DNA of 62,404 nucleotides from contig JAFKKP010000302.1 in assembly GCA_017305515.1 (NCBI GenBank), forward strand, positions 1-62,404, read 5' to 3'. Each line of letters starts with the position of its first letter. The stretch's first letter is position 1. Of this stretch, positions 1-13,718 are shown piece by piece. This DNA comes from Hyphomicrobiales bacterium. GTDB taxonomy: Bacteria; Pseudomonadota; Alphaproteobacteria; Rhizobiales; Xanthobacteraceae. The notes below the pieces were generated by a model. That model had not been told where the DNA came from and made no database searches. It worked only from the letters and a program-made list of their open reading frames with translations. The position numbers were made by a program, and so were the translations under genes.

Positions 1-355
1 CACGTCGGAACGGATCACCTTTCACTTCTCTGGTTCGCCAGCGAATTGAAACGGCACCAACCTCGACGAATGTCGCTCAAACGCTGTCGGCACTAAGCCA
101 GGCAATGCCAGGACGTTAAGGTCTCGCGGGCGGTAAGCCCTTCGGGATTTTGTTCGGATGCATGACCTCGGTTTGCCGCAAGGCGATCCGCGGTCCTCTG
201 TGGCGGTCAAGCGCTTCCCATTCAGCGATGAATGGTTGGCGCGATTTCGCTTTGCGCGGTTGTTGTCGCGCACACAGGGAGCAGGGCGGTTCGGAAGTTC
301 GGGATTTTTGAGAATTTGCGGAGCCGTTTCGGTTTCGCGCGAACAAGGGTGAACG
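1..355. other. Leader region upstream of rpsL
   Basis: No open frame here looks like a real gene. In Rhizobiales rpoC normally precedes rpsL, but the first bases do not read as an RpoC C-terminus in any forward frame, so rpoC should end before the window. The two overlapping reverse ORFs are Arg/His-rich shadows. The region should hold the str-operon leader and possibly a promoter, but I see no convincing -35/-10 pair. An AAGGG ribosome-binding site lies at about 345-349. Confidence 0.5.
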
Positions 356-727
356 ATGCCGACGATCAACCAGCTGATCGCGAAACCTCGCGAAGCGCAG
401 AAGGCCCGCAAGAAGGTGCCGGCGCTCCAGCAGTCGCCGCAGAAGCGCGGCGTGTGCACGCGCGTCTACACGACGACGCCGAAGAAGCCGAACTCGGCGC
501 TTCGTAAGGTCGCCAAGGTGCGCTTGACCAACGGCTTTGAGGTGATCGGCTACATTCCCGGCGAAGGCCACAACCTTCAGGAACATTCGGTGGTCATGAT
601 CCGCGGCGGCCGCGTGAAGGACTTGCCGGGCGTTCGTTACCACATTCTCCGCGGCGTCCTCGATACGCAGGGCGTCAAGAACCGCAAGCAGCGCCGTTCG
701 AAGTACGGCGCGAAGCGTCCGAAGTAA
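356..727 (+). CDS. rpsL: 30S ribosomal protein S12
   Basis: This is the 123-residue decoding-centre protein of the small subunit. The family loop [13 protein letters not shown] is intact around residues 39-51, and GGRVKDLPG around 84-92. Lys43 and Lys88 (Met counted) are the residues usually changed in streptomycin resistance, so the allele looks streptomycin-sensitive. Asp89 is the usual RimO methylthiolation site. The gene opens the str operon, has an AAGGG ribosome-binding site 7 bases before ATG, and is followed by rpsG after 15 bases. Confidence 0.98.
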   Translation: MPTINQLIAKPREAQKARKKVPALQQSPQKRGVCTRVYTTTPKKPNSALRKVAKVRLTNGFEVIGYIPGEGHNLQEHSVVMIRGGRVKDLPGVRYHILRGVLDTQGVKNRKQRRSKYGAKRPK

Positions 728-1213
<486 letters not shown>

Positions 1214-1243
1214 CGGCGAAACAACGGATCAAAGGAACAGCCC

Positions 1244-3316
<2,073 letters not shown>

Positions 3317-3319
3317 TTT

Positions 3320-3337
3320 CTTTGACGTAAGTCAAAG
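3320..3337 (+). promoter_or_regulatory. GUAA-loop hairpin between fusA and tuf
   Basis: CTTTGAC (3320-3326), GTAA, then GTCAAAG (3331-3337) form a perfect 7-bp hairpin with a GNRA-type tetraloop. It starts just after the fusA stop and ends 16 bases before the tuf ATG. No T-run follows, so it is not an intrinsic terminator. An mRNA-stability, processing or translational element is an inference. Confidence 0.5.
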
Positions 3338-3353
3338 TTGAACGGAGAACGTC

Positions 3354-4544
<1,191 letters not shown>

Positions 4545-4550
4545 GTTTCA

Positions 4551-4661
4551 CCTCTCCCCGCAAGCGGGGAGAGGTCGACCGTGAAACGGTCGGGTGAGGG
4601 GCGTTTCCCTCAAAGCGTAAGGCCCCTCACCCCGGCCCTCTCCCCGTAAACAGGGAGAGGG
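4551..4661. repeat. Palindromic repeat with several stems (CTCTCCCCG type)
   Basis: About 111 bp of nested inverted repeats. CCTCTCCCCG (4551-4560) pairs with CGGGGAGAGG (4565-4574). GACCG (4577-4581) pairs with CGGTC (4587-4591). GGGTGAGGGGC (4592-4602) pairs with GCCCCTCACCC (4622-4632). CCCTCTCCC (4636-4644) pairs with GGGAGAGGG (4653-4661). The outer arms can also pair with one another. From memory, such elements recur between genes in Rhizobiales; only one copy is seen here. It fills the tuf-rpsJ gap and could terminate or attenuate transcription there. Confidence 0.8.
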
Positions 4662-4688
4662 AGAAGAACAGAGAGAAAGACAACGGCA

Positions 4689-4997
4689 ATGAACGGCCAG
4701 AATATTCGCATACGTCTCAAGGCGTTCGACCATCGGATTCTCGATACGTCGACCCGCGAGATCGTCAACACGGCGAAACGTACCGGCGCACAGGTTCGCG
4801 GACCCATTCCGCTGCCGACCCGCATCGAGAAGTTCACCGTCAACCGTTCGCCGCACGTCGATAAGAAGAGCCGCGAGCAGTTCGAAATGCGCACGCACAA
4901 GCGCCTTTTGGACATCGTCGATCCGACACCGCAGACCGTGGACGCGCTGATGAAGCTCGACCTCGCAGCCGGTGTCGATGTCGAGATCAAGCTCTAA
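4689..4997 (+). CDS. rpsJ: 30S ribosomal protein S10
   Basis: S10 (NusE) is a 30S head protein and also part of the NusB/NusE antitermination complex. The 102-residue product begins [19 protein letters not shown] and carries the conserved [20 protein letters not shown] segment. It opens the S10 operon. The ribosome-binding site is weak (an AGAG stretch), unlike the neighbouring genes; the palindromic repeat just upstream may have replaced the ancestral leader. rplC starts 47 bases downstream. Confidence 0.97.
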
Positions 4998-5044
4998 GAT
5001 TTTTGGGTAAGTCCCTCGGGACAGAAAGAACAGGAAGCACGCCG

Positions 5045-5806
5045 ATGCGCTCCGGAGTGATCGCACAAAAGGTCGGGATGACGCGGGTCTTTACGGAGAC
5101 CGGCGAACATATCCCTGTGACCGTGCTCAAGTTGGGCAATTGCCAGGTTGTTGGCCATCGCACGACCGAGAAGAATGGATATGTCGCGTTGCAGCTCGGT
5201 TCAGGTTCGCGCAAGTCGGTTTACATGCCGAAGGCGGAACGCGGCCAGTTCGCGGTCGCCAAGGTCGAGCCGAAGCGCAAGCTCGCCGAATTTCGCGTGA
5301 CCGAGGATGCTTTGATCCCGGTCGGCGCCGAGATTCAGGCCGACCATTTCGTCGTGGGCCAGTTCGTCGATGTGACGGGCACCTCGACGGGTAAGGGTTT
5401 TGCCGGCGGCATGAAACGCTGGAATTTCGGCGGTCTTCGCGCAACGCACGGCGTTTCGGTTTCGCATCGTTCGATCGGTTCGACCGGCGGACGTCAGGAT
5501 CCCGGCAAGACTTTCAAGAACAAGAAGATGCCCGGTCACATGGGCGTCGATCGCATCACCACGCTCAATCTGCGCGTCGTGCAGACCGACGTGGCTCGCG
5601 GGCTTCTGCTCGTCGAAGGCGCCGTTCCCGGCACCAAGGGTGGATGGATCACGGTTCGCGATGCGGTGAAGAAGCCGTTGCCGAAGGAAGCCGTGAAGCC
5701 CGGCAAGTTCAAGCTCGCCGACGGCGGCGCAGATAAGAAGGCTGCGGATAAGCCCGCGCCTGAAGCCGCTGCTCCGGAAGCGGCTCCGGCCGAGGAGGGC
5801 GCGTGA
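5045..5806 (+). CDS. rplC: 50S ribosomal protein L3
   Basis: L3 is a 50S assembly-initiating protein with a loop reaching toward the peptidyl-transferase centre. I take the ATG at 5045 ([16 protein letters not shown]), which has AGGAAG upstream, rather than an in-frame ATG at 5003 that lies in the spacer. The product is 253 residues with the core [18 protein letters not shown] segment (here [15 protein letters not shown]). It carries an Ala/Pro/Glu-rich tail of about 30 residues beyond the usual end. The stop overlaps the rplD ATG. Confidence 0.96.
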   Translation: MRSGVIAQKVGMTRVFTETGEHIPVTVLKLGNCQVVGHRTTEKNGYVALQLGSGSRKSVYMPKAERGQFAVAKVEPKRKLAEFRVTEDALIPVGAEIQADHFVVGQFVDVTGTSTGKGFAGGMKRWNFGGLRATHGVSVSHRSIGSTGGRQDPGKTFKNKKMPGHMGVDRITTLNLRVVQTDVARGLLLVEGAVPGTKGGWITVRDAVKKPLPKEAVKPGKFKLADGGADKKAADKPAPEAAAPEAAPAEEGA

Positions 5807-6426
5807 TGGATCTGAAAGTCACAAACCTCGACGGCAAGGAAGCCGGTTCGGTCAAGCTGAACGCTGCGATCTTCGGTCTCGAGCCGCGCAAGGATCTGAT
5901 CCAGCGCGTCGTGCAATGGCAGCTCGCCAAGCGTCAGGCCGGTACGCACAAGGCCAAGGGCCGTGCGGAAATCTGGCGCACCGGCAAGAAGATGTACGCG
6001 CAGAAGGGCACTGGCGGTGCTCGTCACGGCTCGGCCCGCGTGCCGCAGTTCCGCGGCGGCGGACGCGCGTTCGGTCCGGTCGTGCGCAGCCATGCCCACG
6101 ATCTGCCGAAGAAGGTTCGCGCGCTCGGCCTCAAGCATGCTCTTTCGGCGAAGGCCAAGGACGGCGGGCTGATCGTGATCGAGAACACCGAGATGAAGGA
6201 CGCCAAGACCAAGGCGCTTGCCGCTCATTTCTCGAAGATGGAATTGACCAGCGCGCTGATCGTCGATGGCGCCCAGGTGAACGCGGGTTTCGCGTCCGCC
6301 GCCCGCAACATTCCGCACATCGACGTGCTGCCGGTTCAGGGCATCAACGTCTATGACATCCTGCGCCGTCAGAAGCTTGTTCTGACCAAGGCCGCTCTCG
6401 ATGCGTTGGAGGCGCGCTTCAAATGA
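5806..6426 (+). CDS. rplD: 50S ribosomal protein L4
   Basis: L4 binds 23S rRNA, and its loop lines the exit tunnel. In gammaproteobacteria it is also the autogenous repressor of the S10 operon. The product is 206 residues from the ATG that shares its A with the rplC stop (TGATG); a GTG one codon earlier is also possible. The tunnel-loop segment [18 protein letters not shown] is typical. The stop overlaps the rplW start by 4 bases, so translation is likely coupled. Confidence 0.96.
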   Translation: MDLKVTNLDGKEAGSVKLNAAIFGLEPRKDLIQRVVQWQLAKRQAGTHKAKGRAEIWRTGKKMYAQKGTGGARHGSARVPQFRGGGRAFGPVVRSHAHDLPKKVRALGLKHALSAKAKDGGLIVIENTEMKDAKTKALAAHFSKMELTSALIVDGAQVNAGFASAARNIPHIDVLPVQGINVYDILRRQKLVLTKAALDALEARFK

Positions 6427-6722
6427 AGACCATGGATGCGCGTCATTACGACATCATCATTGCGCCGGTTGTGACCGAAAAGGCGACGATGGCCTCCGAG
6501 CACAACAAGGTTGTGTTCAAGGTCGCCGCCAAGGCCACCAAGCCGCAGATCAAGGATGCGATTGAGAAGCTGTTCGACGTCAAGGTGAAGAGCGTCAACA
6601 CGATTGTCCGCAAGGGGAAGGTGAAAGTCTTCCGCGGCCAGTTCGGCTCTCATTCCGATAGCAAGCGCGCGATCGTGACCCTCGTCGAGGGTCAGAGCAT
6701 CGACGTGACCACCGGGCTGTAA
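6423..6722 (+). CDS. rplW: 50S ribosomal protein L23
   Basis: L23 sits at the exit-tunnel rim and docks trigger factor and SRP. The 99-residue product contains [14 protein letters not shown] and the family segment [23 protein letters not shown]. It starts at an ATG overlapping the rplD stop. rplB begins 11 bases after its stop. Confidence 0.96.
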   Translation: MKTMDARHYDIIIAPVVTEKATMASEHNKVVFKVAAKATKPQIKDAIEKLFDVKVKSVNTIVRKGKVKVFRGQFGSHSDSKRAIVTLVEGQSIDVTTGL

Positions 6723-6733
6723 GGCGAACGACG

Positions 6734-7567
6734 ATGGCATTGAAAACATTCAACCCGACGACGCCCGGCCAGCGCCAGCTGGTGATGGTCGATCGCTCCG
6801 CTCTTTATAAGGGCAAGCCGGTCAAGGCGCTCACCGAGGGCAAGAACTCGAACGGCGGCCGTGGCAACACGGGCCGCATCACCGTGCGCTTTCGCGGCGG
6901 CGGCCACAAGAAGGCCTACCGCATCGTCGACTTCAAGCGCACGAAGGTCGATGTTCCGGCGAAGGTCGAGCGTTTGGAATACGATCCGAACCGCACCGCG
7001 TTCATTGCGCTCATCAAGTATGCCGACGGCGAGCAGGCCTATATCCTTGCGCCGCAGCGTTTGGCGGTTGGCGACACCGTCGTTGCCGGCAATTACGTCG
7101 ACGTGAAACCGGGCAACGTCATGCCGCTCGGCAACATGCCGATCGGTACCATTGTCCACAATGTCGAGATGAAGATCGGCAAGGGCGGTCAGATCGCGCG
7201 TTCGGCTGGAACGTATGCGCAGATCGTCGGTCGCGACCACGACTTCGTCATTATCCGTCTCAACTCCGGCGAGCAGCGTCTGGTTCACGGCCGCTGCATG
7301 GGCACCATCGGCGCGGTGTCGAACCCGGATCACATGAACATCTCGATCGGCAAGGCAGGCCGCAAGCGTTGGATGGGCCGTCGCCCGCACAACCGCGGCG
7401 TCGTCATGAACCCGATCGACCATCCGCACGGCGGCGGCGAAGGCCGCACCTCGGGCGGACGTCATCCTGTCACGCCGTGGGGCAAGCCTACGAAGGGCAA
7501 GAAGACGCGCACCAACAAGTCGACCAACAAGTTCATTCTCATCAGCCGCCACAAGCGGAAGAAGTAA
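6734..7567 (+). CDS. rplB: 50S ribosomal protein L2
   Basis: L2 is needed for subunit joining and peptidyl-transferase activity. The 277-residue product has the conserved N-terminal [11 protein letters not shown] and [14 protein letters not shown] segments and the C-terminal [15 protein letters not shown] loop, whose histidine is invariant in the family. It lies in standard order between rplW and rpsS with short spacers. Confidence 0.98.
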   Translation: MALKTFNPTTPGQRQLVMVDRSALYKGKPVKALTEGKNSNGGRGNTGRITVRFRGGGHKKAYRIVDFKRTKVDVPAKVERLEYDPNRTAFIALIKYADGEQAYILAPQRLAVGDTVVAGNYVDVKPGNVMPLGNMPIGTIVHNVEMKIGKGGQIARSAGTYAQIVGRDHDFVIIRLNSGEQRLVHGRCMGTIGAVSNPDHMNISIGKAGRKRWMGRRPHNRGVVMNPIDHPHGGGEGRTSGGRHPVTPWGKPTKGKKTRTNKSTNKFILISRHKRKK

Positions 7568-7579
7568 GGATCACCGGAC

Positions 7580-7858
7580 ATGGTTCGTTCAGTCTGGAAA
7601 GGCCCGTTCGTCGAAGGCTCTCTGCTCAAGAAGGCAGATGCAGCGCGTTCGAGTGGCCGTCACGACGTCATCAAGATCTGGAGCCGCCGCTCGACGATCC
7701 TGCCGCAGTTCGTGGGACTCACGTTTGGCGTTTACAACGGCCAGAAGCATGTTCCGGTCGCAGTGAATGAAGAAATGGTCGGTCACAAGTTCGGCGAGTT
7801 CTCGCCAACGCGGACCTTCCACGGCCATTCCGGCGACAAGAAAGCCAAGAAGACCTGA
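7580..7858 (+). CDS. rpsS: 30S ribosomal protein S19
   Basis: S19 is a 30S head protein that contacts S13 and the A-site tRNA. The 92-residue product begins [18 protein letters not shown] and contains [16 protein letters not shown] and the conserved [20 protein letters not shown] end. It follows rplB by 12 bases. Confidence 0.97.
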   Translation: MVRSVWKGPFVEGSLLKKADAARSSGRHDVIKIWSRRSTILPQFVGLTFGVYNGQKHVPVAVNEEMVGHKFGEFSPTRTFHGHSGDKKAKKT

Positions 7859-7882
7859 GACAAGGTTTAAGGACCTAAAGTT

Positions 7883-8269
7883 ATGAGCAAACCAAAGCGC
7901 GAAAGAGTTCTTTCGGAGAACGAGGCGAAAGCCGTCGCCCGCATGCTTCGCGTCTCGCCGCAGAAGCTCAACCTGGTCGCGCAGATGATCCGCGGCCGGA
8001 AGGCGTCTGCTGCGCTGGCCGATTTGCAGTTTTCGCGCAAGCGCATCGCAGTCGACGTGAAGAAGTGCCTGGAATCGGCCATCGCCAACGCCGAGAACAA
8101 CCACGACCTCGATGTCGACGCGCTCGTCGTGTCCGAGGCACATGTCGGCAACGGCATCGTGATGAAGCGTTTTGCACCGCGCGGCCGCGGCAAGTCCGGC
8201 CGAGTATTCAAACCGTTCTCGCAGCTGACGATCGTCGTTCGTCAGGTCGAGGCGGAGGCGAGCGCCTAA
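7883..8269 (+). CDS. rplV: 50S ribosomal protein L22
   Basis: L22 is a globular 50S protein whose long beta-hairpin reaches into the exit tunnel; that hairpin is a macrolide-resistance hot spot. The 128-residue product has [21 protein letters not shown] near the N-terminus and the hairpin segment with [20 protein letters not shown]. It lies in standard S10-operon order. Confidence 0.97.
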   Translation: MSKPKRERVLSENEAKAVARMLRVSPQKLNLVAQMIRGRKASAALADLQFSRKRIAVDVKKCLESAIANAENNHDLDVDALVVSEAHVGNGIVMKRFAPRGRGKSGRVFKPFSQLTIVVRQVEAEASA

Positions 8270-8286
8270 GGGCGCGGGAGAGAACG

Positions 8287-8988
8287 ATGGGTCAGAAGAT
8301 CAATCCAATCGGGCTGCGTCTGGGCATCAACCGGACCTGGGATTCCCGTTGGTTCGCCGGCAAGAGCGAATATTCGAAGCTCCTCCATGAGGACATCGAG
8401 ATTCGTAAAGTTCTGATGAAGGAACTGAAGCAGGCGGCTGTCGCGCGCATCGTGATCGAGCGCCCGCACAAGAAGTGCCGCGTGTCGGTTCATTCCGCGC
8501 GTCCCGGCGTCGTGATCGGCAAGAAGGGCGCCGACATCGACAAGCTGAAGAAGATGGTCTCGAAGATCACCGACTCCGACGTGGTCATCAACATCATCGA
8601 AATCCGCAAGCCCGAACTTGACGCGACACTTGTCGCCGAATCGATCGCGCAGCAGCTCGAGCGCCGCGTCGCATTCCGCCGCGCCATGAAGCGCGCCGTT
8701 CAGTCCGCGATGCGTCTCGGCGCACAGGGCATTCGTATCAATTGTTCGGGCCGTCTCGGCGGCGCCGAAATCGCGCGCATGGAATGGTATCGCGAAGGCC
8801 GCGTGCCTCTGCACACGCTGCGCGCCGATGTCGATTACGGCGTTGCGACCGCGTTCACGACGTTTGGCACATGCGGCGTCAAGGTCTGGCTCTTCAAGGG
8901 CGAGATTCTTGAGCACGATCCGATGGCGCAGGACAAGCGTATGGCCGAAGGCGACAGCGGACGTCCGCCGCGCCGCGATGCGGCTTGA
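8287..8988 (+). CDS. rpsC: 30S ribosomal protein S3
   Basis: S3 lies at the mRNA entry site and contributes to helicase activity. The 233-residue product starts at ATG 8287 ([14 protein letters not shown]); upstream in-frame codons overlap rplV in another frame and are not used. A KH domain with [12 protein letters not shown] is near residues 78-89. A basic, polar tail ends [12 protein letters not shown]. The spacing of 17 bases from rplV is normal for this operon. Confidence 0.97.
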   Translation: MGQKINPIGLRLGINRTWDSRWFAGKSEYSKLLHEDIEIRKVLMKELKQAAVARIVIERPHKKCRVSVHSARPGVVIGKKGADIDKLKKMVSKITDSDVVINIIEIRKPELDATLVAESIAQQLERRVAFRRAMKRAVQSAMRLGAQGIRINCSGRLGGAEIARMEWYREGRVPLHTLRADVDYGVATAFTTFGTCGVKVWLFKGEILEHDPMAQDKRMAEGDSGRPPRRDAA

Positions 8989-9021
8989 TTGAAATTTGAA
9001 GAAGGTTTGAGGGCGTAAGCC

Positions 9022-9435
9022 ATGATGCAACCAAAGAAGACAAAGTTCCGCAAGGCGCATAAGGGCCGAATTCACGGCACCGCCTCGTCGGGCGCGACGT
9101 TGTCTTTCGGCCAGTTCGGCCTGAAGGCGATGGCGCCGGAGCGCATCACCGCGCGCCAGATCGAAGCCGCGCGCCGCGCGCTGACCCGTCACATGAAGCG
9201 TGCCGGCCGCGTCTGGATCCGCATTTTCCCCGACGTTCCGGTGTCGAAGAAGCCTGCCGAAGTGCGCATGGGTTCCGGCAAGGGCACGCCTGAATTGTGG
9301 GTTGCCCGCGTGAAGCCCGGCCGCCTGATTTTCGAGATCGACGGCGTGACGCAGCAGACGGCGAAAGAGGCGCTTGAACTCGCCGCCGCCAAACTTCCGA
9401 TCAAGACGCGCTTCGTTGCGCGCATCGCGGAGTAA
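9022..9435 (+). CDS. rplP: 50S ribosomal protein L16
   Basis: L16 organises the A-site tRNA region of the large subunit. The 137-residue product has the typical start [19 protein letters not shown] and the motif [20 protein letters not shown]. rpmC follows after 5 bases. Confidence 0.97.
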   Translation: MMQPKKTKFRKAHKGRIHGTASSGATLSFGQFGLKAMAPERITARQIEAARRALTRHMKRAGRVWIRIFPDVPVSKKPAEVRMGSGKGTPELWVARVKPGRLIFEIDGVTQQTAKEALELAAAKLPIKTRFVARIAE

Positions 9436-9440
9436 GAACG

Positions 9441-9650
9441 ATGGCCCAGATGAAGATCGACGACATTCGCGCGATGAGCCCCGATCAGATGGAAGAGAAT
9501 ATTCTCAACCTGAAGAAGGAGCGGTTCAACCTGCGCTTTCAGCGCGCCACCGGCCAGCTCGAAAACACCTCGCGCCTGCGCGAAGCGCGCCGCGACATTG
9601 CACGTATCAAGACCGTTGCCGCGCAGAAGCGCGACAACAAGAAGAAGTAA
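9441..9650 (+). CDS. rpmC: 50S ribosomal protein L29
   Basis: L29 is a small two-helix protein beside L23 at the exit tunnel. The product is 69 residues and contains [20 protein letters not shown] and [14 protein letters not shown], the standard family core. Spacers are short on both sides. Confidence 0.96.
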   Translation: MAQMKIDDIRAMSPDQMEENILNLKKERFNLRFQRATGQLENTSRLREARRDIARIKTVAAQKRDNKKK

Positions 9651-9662
9651 GGGAAAGCCTCG

Positions 9663-9911
9663 ATGCCAAAACGGACACTTCAGGGCGTCGTCGTCAGCGA
9701 CAAGCAGGACAAGACCGTTGTCGTGCGTGTCGATCGCCGCTTCACCCACCCGATCTACAAGAAGACCATCCGACGTTCCAAGAACTATCACGCGCACGAC
9801 GAGAAGAACGAATTCAAGGCGGGCGACACGGTTCGGATCGAGGAAAGCAAACCGCTATCGAAGTTGAAGCGCTGGATCGTGATCCAGGGCGAGAAGGCAA
9901 AAACAGCTTAA
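9663..9911 (+). CDS. rpsQ: 30S ribosomal protein S17
   Basis: S17 is an OB-fold primary binder of 16S rRNA. The 82-residue product begins [20 protein letters not shown] and has the conserved [23 protein letters not shown] stretch. It is the last gene before the rplN block; a 37-base spacer follows. Confidence 0.97.
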   Translation: MPKRTLQGVVVSDKQDKTVVVRVDRRFTHPIYKKTIRRSKNYHAHDEKNEFKAGDTVRIEESKPLSKLKRWIVIQGEKAKTA

Positions 9912-9948
9912 GCGCAGGTAAGCGCAAGAAAGAGGACGAGGTGCATCA

Positions 9949-10317
9949 ATGATTCAGATGCAGACCAACCTCGACGTGGCCGATAATTCCGGTGCGCGCC
10001 GTGTCATGTGTATCAAGGTTCTTGGAGGCTCCAAGCGCCGTTACGCGACCGTGGGCGACATCATTGTCGTGTCCGTCAAGGATGCCATTCCGCGCGGCAA
10101 AGTGAAGAAGGGCGACGTCATGAAGGCGGTCGTCGTTCGCGTGCGCAAGGACATCCGCCGCCCCGACGGTTCGGTGATCCGTTTCGACCGCAACGCGGCC
10201 GTGCTCATCAACAACCAGGCCGAGCCGGTCGGCACCCGTATCTTCGGGCCGGTGCCGCGCGAACTGCGCGCCAAGAACCACATGAAGATCATCTCGCTTG
10301 CGCCGGAGGTGCTGTAA
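9949..10317 (+). CDS. rplN: 50S ribosomal protein L14
   Basis: L14 is a 50S interface protein that binds h14 of 16S rRNA. The 122-residue product starts [20 protein letters not shown] and ends with the usual [23 protein letters not shown] block. Its stop shares an A with the rplX ATG, so the two genes are translationally coupled. Confidence 0.97.
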   Translation: MIQMQTNLDVADNSGARRVMCIKVLGGSKRRYATVGDIIVVSVKDAIPRGKVKKGDVMKAVVVRVRKDIRRPDGSVIRFDRNAAVLINNQAEPVGTRIFGPVPRELRAKNHMKIISLAPEVL

Positions 10318-10625
10318 TGGCCGCCAAGATCCGCAAGGGCGACAAGGTCATCGTTTTGTCGGGCCGCGACAAGGGTCGCACCGGCGAAGTGTTTGAAGTT
10401 CGTCCGACAGCAAACGTTGCGCTCGTGCGCGGCGTGAACATGGTCAAGCGTCACCAGAAGCAGACGCAGGCTCAGGAAGGCGGCATCATCTCGAAAGAGG
10501 CGCCGATCCACCTGTCGAACCTCGCTTACGTCGGCAAGGACGGCAAGCGCACGCGCATCGGATTCAAGATTCAGAAGGATGGCACCAAGGTGCGCATTGC
10601 CAAGAGCTCGGGAGCTGAGATCTGA
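10317..10625 (+). CDS. rplX: 50S ribosomal protein L24
   Basis: L24 is an early 50S assembly factor near the tunnel exit. The 102-residue product starts at the ATG overlapping the rplN stop and contains the KOW motif [20 protein letters not shown] at residues 4-23. Its stop shares an A with the rplE ATG. Confidence 0.97.
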   Translation: MAAKIRKGDKVIVLSGRDKGRTGEVFEVRPTANVALVRGVNMVKRHQKQTQAQEGGIISKEAPIHLSNLAYVGKDGKRTRIGFKIQKDGTKVRIAKSSGAEI

Positions 10626-11182
10626 TGGCCGCGACAGCATACATTCCGCGCCTGCGGGCGCAGTACGACAAGGACATCCGCGCCAAGATGACCGAGCAGT
10701 TCGGTTATCAGAACGCGATGCAGGTTCCTGCGCTTATCAAGGTCGTGCTCAACATGGGCATCGGCGAAGCCGTCAACGATCGCAAGAAGGTCGAACTGGC
10801 GTCGAACGATCTCGCACTGATCGCCGGCCAGAAGCCGCAGGTCACGCATTCGCGCAAGGCGATCGCGACCTTCAAGCTGCGCGAAGGCCAGGCGATCGGC
10901 GCCAAGGTCACGTTGCGCAAGTCGAAGATGTACGATTTCGTCGATCGCCTCGTGAACATCGCGCTGCCTCGCGTGCGCGACTTCCGCGGCCTCAACCCGA
11001 AGAGCTTCGACGGCCGCGGCAATTATTCGCTCGGCCTGAAAGAACACATCGTGTTCCCGGAAATCGACTACGACAAGTCAGGCGAGACCTGGGGCATGGA
11101 CATCACGATCTGCACAAGCGCAACCAATGACGACGAGGCGCGCGCCCTGCTGACCGCATTCAATTTTCCGTTCCGGCAGTGA
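10625..11182 (+). CDS. rplE: 50S ribosomal protein L5
   Basis: L5 binds 5S rRNA and the P-site tRNA elbow. The 185-residue product contains [20 protein letters not shown] and [20 protein letters not shown], both typical. It is coupled to rplX by a TGATG overlap. rpsN follows after 46 bases. Confidence 0.97.
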   Translation: MAATAYIPRLRAQYDKDIRAKMTEQFGYQNAMQVPALIKVVLNMGIGEAVNDRKKVELASNDLALIAGQKPQVTHSRKAIATFKLREGQAIGAKVTLRKSKMYDFVDRLVNIALPRVRDFRGLNPKSFDGRGNYSLGLKEHIVFPEIDYDKSGETWGMDITICTSATNDDEARALLTAFNFPFRQ

Positions 11183-11228
11183 GTTGCTGAACTCAGCATC
11201 TCAAACGCGGAAAGGTATGGAGACCTAG

Positions 11229-11534
11229 ATGGCGAAGAAGAGTTCGATCGAGAAGAACAACCGGCGTCAGCGCATGACGAAGAACGCGGCTGCCAAGCGG
11301 GCGAAATTGAAGGCGATCATCGCCGACAAGAAGAAGCCGGTGGAAGAGCGTTTCGCGGCGACCATCAAGCTCGCCGAAATGCCGCGGAACTCGTCGGCAA
11401 CCCGCATCCGCAATCGCTGCGAGATTTCGGGCCGTTCCCGCTCGGTCTATCGCAAGCAGAAGATGAGCCGCATCGCGATCCGCGACTTCGGTTCCAAGGG
11501 CCTGATTCCGGGCCTCGTGAAATCAAGCTGGTAA
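11229..11534 (+). CDS. rpsN: 30S ribosomal protein S14, zinc-free form
   Basis: S14 completes the 30S head near the A site. The 101-residue product is the long, zinc-independent form: only one cysteine is present ([10 protein letters not shown]), so the paired CxxC knuckles of the short form are missing. The end, [10 protein letters not shown], is standard. It lies in spc-operon order before rpsH. Confidence 0.97.
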   Translation: MAKKSSIEKNNRRQRMTKNAAAKRAKLKAIIADKKKPVEERFAATIKLAEMPRNSSATRIRNRCEISGRSRSVYRKQKMSRIAIRDFGSKGLIPGLVKSSW

Positions 11535-11544
11535 GGGGGCGGGC

Positions 11545-11943
11545 ATGTCGACGCACGATCCGATCAGCGATCTCATCACCCGCATCCGCAACGCCCAGCT
11601 GCGCGCGAAGCCGAAGGTTTCGACGCCGGGCTCGAAGATGCGCGCCAACGTTCTCGAAGTTCTCAAAGCCGAAGGCTACATCCGCGGCTACGCCGCCGTT
11701 GAGCACAAGAGCGGCCAGAGCGAACTCGAGATCGAATTGAAATATTTCGATGGCGAGCCGGTCATCCGCGAAATCGAGCGAGTTTCCAAGCCTGGGCGCC
11801 GCGTTTACGCCTCGGTGAAGAACCTGCCGCGCGTGAAGAACGGTCTCGGAATTTCGGTGCTGTCGACGCCGAAGGGAATCATGGCTGACCACGACGCGCG
11901 CGACGCGAATGTGGGCGGCGAAATTCTCTTCACGGTGTTCTGA
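11545..11943 (+). CDS. rpsH: 30S ribosomal protein S8
   Basis: S8 is a primary binder of the 16S central domain and the spc-operon repressor in E. coli. The 132-residue product begins [18 protein letters not shown] and ends with the invariant-type [19 protein letters not shown]. The gap to rpsN is 10 bases. Confidence 0.97.
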   Translation: MSTHDPISDLITRIRNAQLRAKPKVSTPGSKMRANVLEVLKAEGYIRGYAAVEHKSGQSELEIELKYFDGEPVIREIERVSKPGRRVYASVKNLPRVKNGLGISVLSTPKGIMADHDARDANVGGEILFTVF

Positions 11944-11957
11944 GGAAGGGACGAGCA

Positions 11958-12491
11958 ATGTCACGCGTTGGAAAACGCCCCGTCAAGATCGCGTCCGGTG
12001 TGACCGCGAATGTCGAAGGGCAGACCGTCAAGATGAAGGGGCCGAAGGGCAACCTTCAGTTCGTCGTGCATAACGACGTGTCGGTTGCGATGAAGGACGG
12101 CGCGATCACCGTTGCGCCGCGCTTCGAGACCAAGCGTGCGCAGTCGCTGTACGGCACCGCGCGCGCCCAGATCGCAAGCCTCGTCGAAGGCGTCACCAAG
12201 GGTTTCGAGAAGAACCTCGAAATCACCGGCGTCGGCTATCGCGCGGCGATGCAGGGCAAGAATTTGCAGCTGTCGCTCGGCTACAGCCACGACGTGGTCT
12301 ATCCGATCCCGCAGGGAATCACGATCACCGTGCCGAAGCCGACCGAAATCAAGATCGTCGGCATCGACAGCCAGCAGGTCGGGCAGGTTGCGGCGGAAAT
12401 CCGCAGCTACCGTCCGCCGGAGCCTTACAAGGGCAAGGGCGTGAAGTACGCCGATGAATTCATCTTCCGCAAGGAAGGCAAGAAGAAGTAA
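11958..12491 (+). CDS. rplF: 50S ribosomal protein L6
   Basis: L6 lies near the GTPase-associated centre and contacts EF-G. The 177-residue product starts [20 protein letters not shown]. It has the duplicated L6 fold, with the C-terminal signature [19 protein letters not shown]. It overlaps nothing; rplR follows after 10 bases. Confidence 0.97.
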   Translation: MSRVGKRPVKIASGVTANVEGQTVKMKGPKGNLQFVVHNDVSVAMKDGAITVAPRFETKRAQSLYGTARAQIASLVEGVTKGFEKNLEITGVGYRAAMQGKNLQLSLGYSHDVVYPIPQGITITVPKPTEIKIVGIDSQQVGQVAAEIRSYRPPEPYKGKGVKYADEFIFRKEGKKK

Positions 12492-12501
12492 CGGAGCGGA
12501 C

Positions 12502-12864
12502 ATGTCGAAACTCAAAGTCACGAATGCCCGTCGTAAGCAGCGCGTGCGTCTTGCTTTGCGCCGCTCGGCCAATGGCCGTCCGCGCCTGTCGGTGTTTCGC
12601 TCGTCGAAGCACATCTACGCGCAGGTCATCGACGACGTGAAGGGAATGACGCTTGCGTCGGCTTCGTCGCTGGAGAAGGCGATGCGCGACGGCGGCAAGA
12701 CCGGCGCGAACATCGACGCTGCGAAGGCCGTCGGCAAGTTGCTGGCGGAGCGCGCGGTGAAGAACGGCGTCAAGGAAGTGGTTTTCGACCGTGGCGGTTA
12801 TCTCTACCACGGCCGCGTCAAGGCATTGGGTGAGGCAGCCCGCGAAAGCGGACTTAGCTTCTAA
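12502..12864 (+). CDS. rplR: 50S ribosomal protein L18
   Basis: L18 anchors 5S rRNA in the central protuberance. The start is ATG 12502 ([19 protein letters not shown]), preceded by ACGGAG; an upstream in-frame ATG inside rplF is rejected. The product is 120 residues and ends with the typical [20 protein letters not shown] stretch. Confidence 0.97.
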   Translation: MSKLKVTNARRKQRVRLALRRSANGRPRLSVFRSSKHIYAQVIDDVKGMTLASASSLEKAMRDGGKTGANIDAAKAVGKLLAERAVKNGVKEVVFDRGGYLYHGRVKALGEAARESGLSF

Positions 12865-12917
12865 GGCTTCTAACTTTAACGAAGGATGAGGCGGGAGCCT
12901 CTGAAGGATTGGATATC

Positions 12918-13484
12918 ATGGCAGGTGAACGCGAACGCGGCGGCCGGCGAGATCGGGAAGAGCGCGACAGCGAGTTCGTCGACAAGCTCGTCCACATCAA
13001 TCGCGTCGCGAAGGTGGTGAAGGGCGGCAAGCGATTCGGCTTTGCGGCTCTCGTCGTCATCGGCGATCAGAAAGGCCGGGTCGGATTCGGCCACGGCAAG
13101 GCGCGCGAAGTGCCGGAAGCGATCCGCAAGGCAACCGAGTCAGCCAAGCGCAACCTGACGCGCGTCGCTCTGCGCGACGGCCGCACTCTGCATCACGACG
13201 TTGCCGGCCGTCACGGCGCGGGCCGCGTCTATCTGCGCGCTGCGCCTGCCGGTACCGGCATCATTGCCGGCGGCCCGATGCGCGCTGTGTTCGAGACGCT
13301 CGGCATCGCCGACGTGGTGGCGAAGTCGATCGGCTCGTCGAATCCCTACAACATGGTTCGCGCGACCTTCAACGCGCTGAAGCATCAGGATTCGCCGCGT
13401 TCGGTCGCTGCCCGCCGCAACATCAAGGTTTCCGCTCTGCAATCGCGCCGCGTCGGTGGCGATGCCGAAGCGACCGCGGACTGA
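12918..13484 (+). CDS. rpsE: 30S ribosomal protein S5
   Basis: S5 helps translational fidelity and forms part of the mRNA entry channel. I chose ATG 12918 ([17 protein letters not shown]), with GAAGG upstream, over a TTG three codons earlier. The product is 188 residues, with [17 protein letters not shown] in the N-terminal dsRBD-like fold and the family segment [19 protein letters not shown]. The leader from rplR is 53 bases, longer than most spacers here. Confidence 0.97.
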   Translation: MAGERERGGRRDREERDSEFVDKLVHINRVAKVVKGGKRFGFAALVVIGDQKGRVGFGHGKAREVPEAIRKATESAKRNLTRVALRDGRTLHHDVAGRHGAGRVYLRAAPAGTGIIAGGPMRAVFETLGIADVVAKSIGSSNPYNMVRATFNALKHQDSPRSVAARRNIKVSALQSRRVGGDAEATAD

Positions 13485-13509
13485 TCCGCGCTGACTGGAG
13501 TTTAAGACG

Positions 13510-13707
13510 ATGGCCAAAGCGTCCGGAAAAACCATCAAGGTCGAACAGACCGGCAGTCCGATCAGGCGTCAGTCCGCGCAGCGCGCGACGCTGATCGGAT
13601 TGAATCTGAACAAGATCGGCCGCGTCGCCGAGTTGCAGGATTCGCCTGCGACGCGAGGCATGATCGCCCGGGTCAAACACCTCGTCCGCGTCGTCGGCGA
13701 GAAGTAA
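13510..13707 (+). CDS. rpmD: 50S ribosomal protein L30
   Basis: L30 is a small peripheral 50S protein. The 65-residue product contains [20 protein letters not shown] and ends in [15 protein letters not shown], both typical. It lies between rpsE and rplO as in the standard spc operon. Confidence 0.96.
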   Translation: MAKASGKTIKVEQTGSPIRRQSAQRATLIGLNLNKIGRVAELQDSPATRGMIARVKHLVRVVGEK

Positions 13708-13718
13708 GGATTACAGCG

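Noticed and set aside
1..459. Short ORFs in the rpsL leader
   Set aside because: Composition is biased, frames overlap on both strands, and none has a ribosome-binding site or a known product.
4551..4661. CRISPR array
   Set aside because: The repeats are inverted stems of different lengths, not evenly spaced direct repeats with spacers. No cas genes occur in the window.
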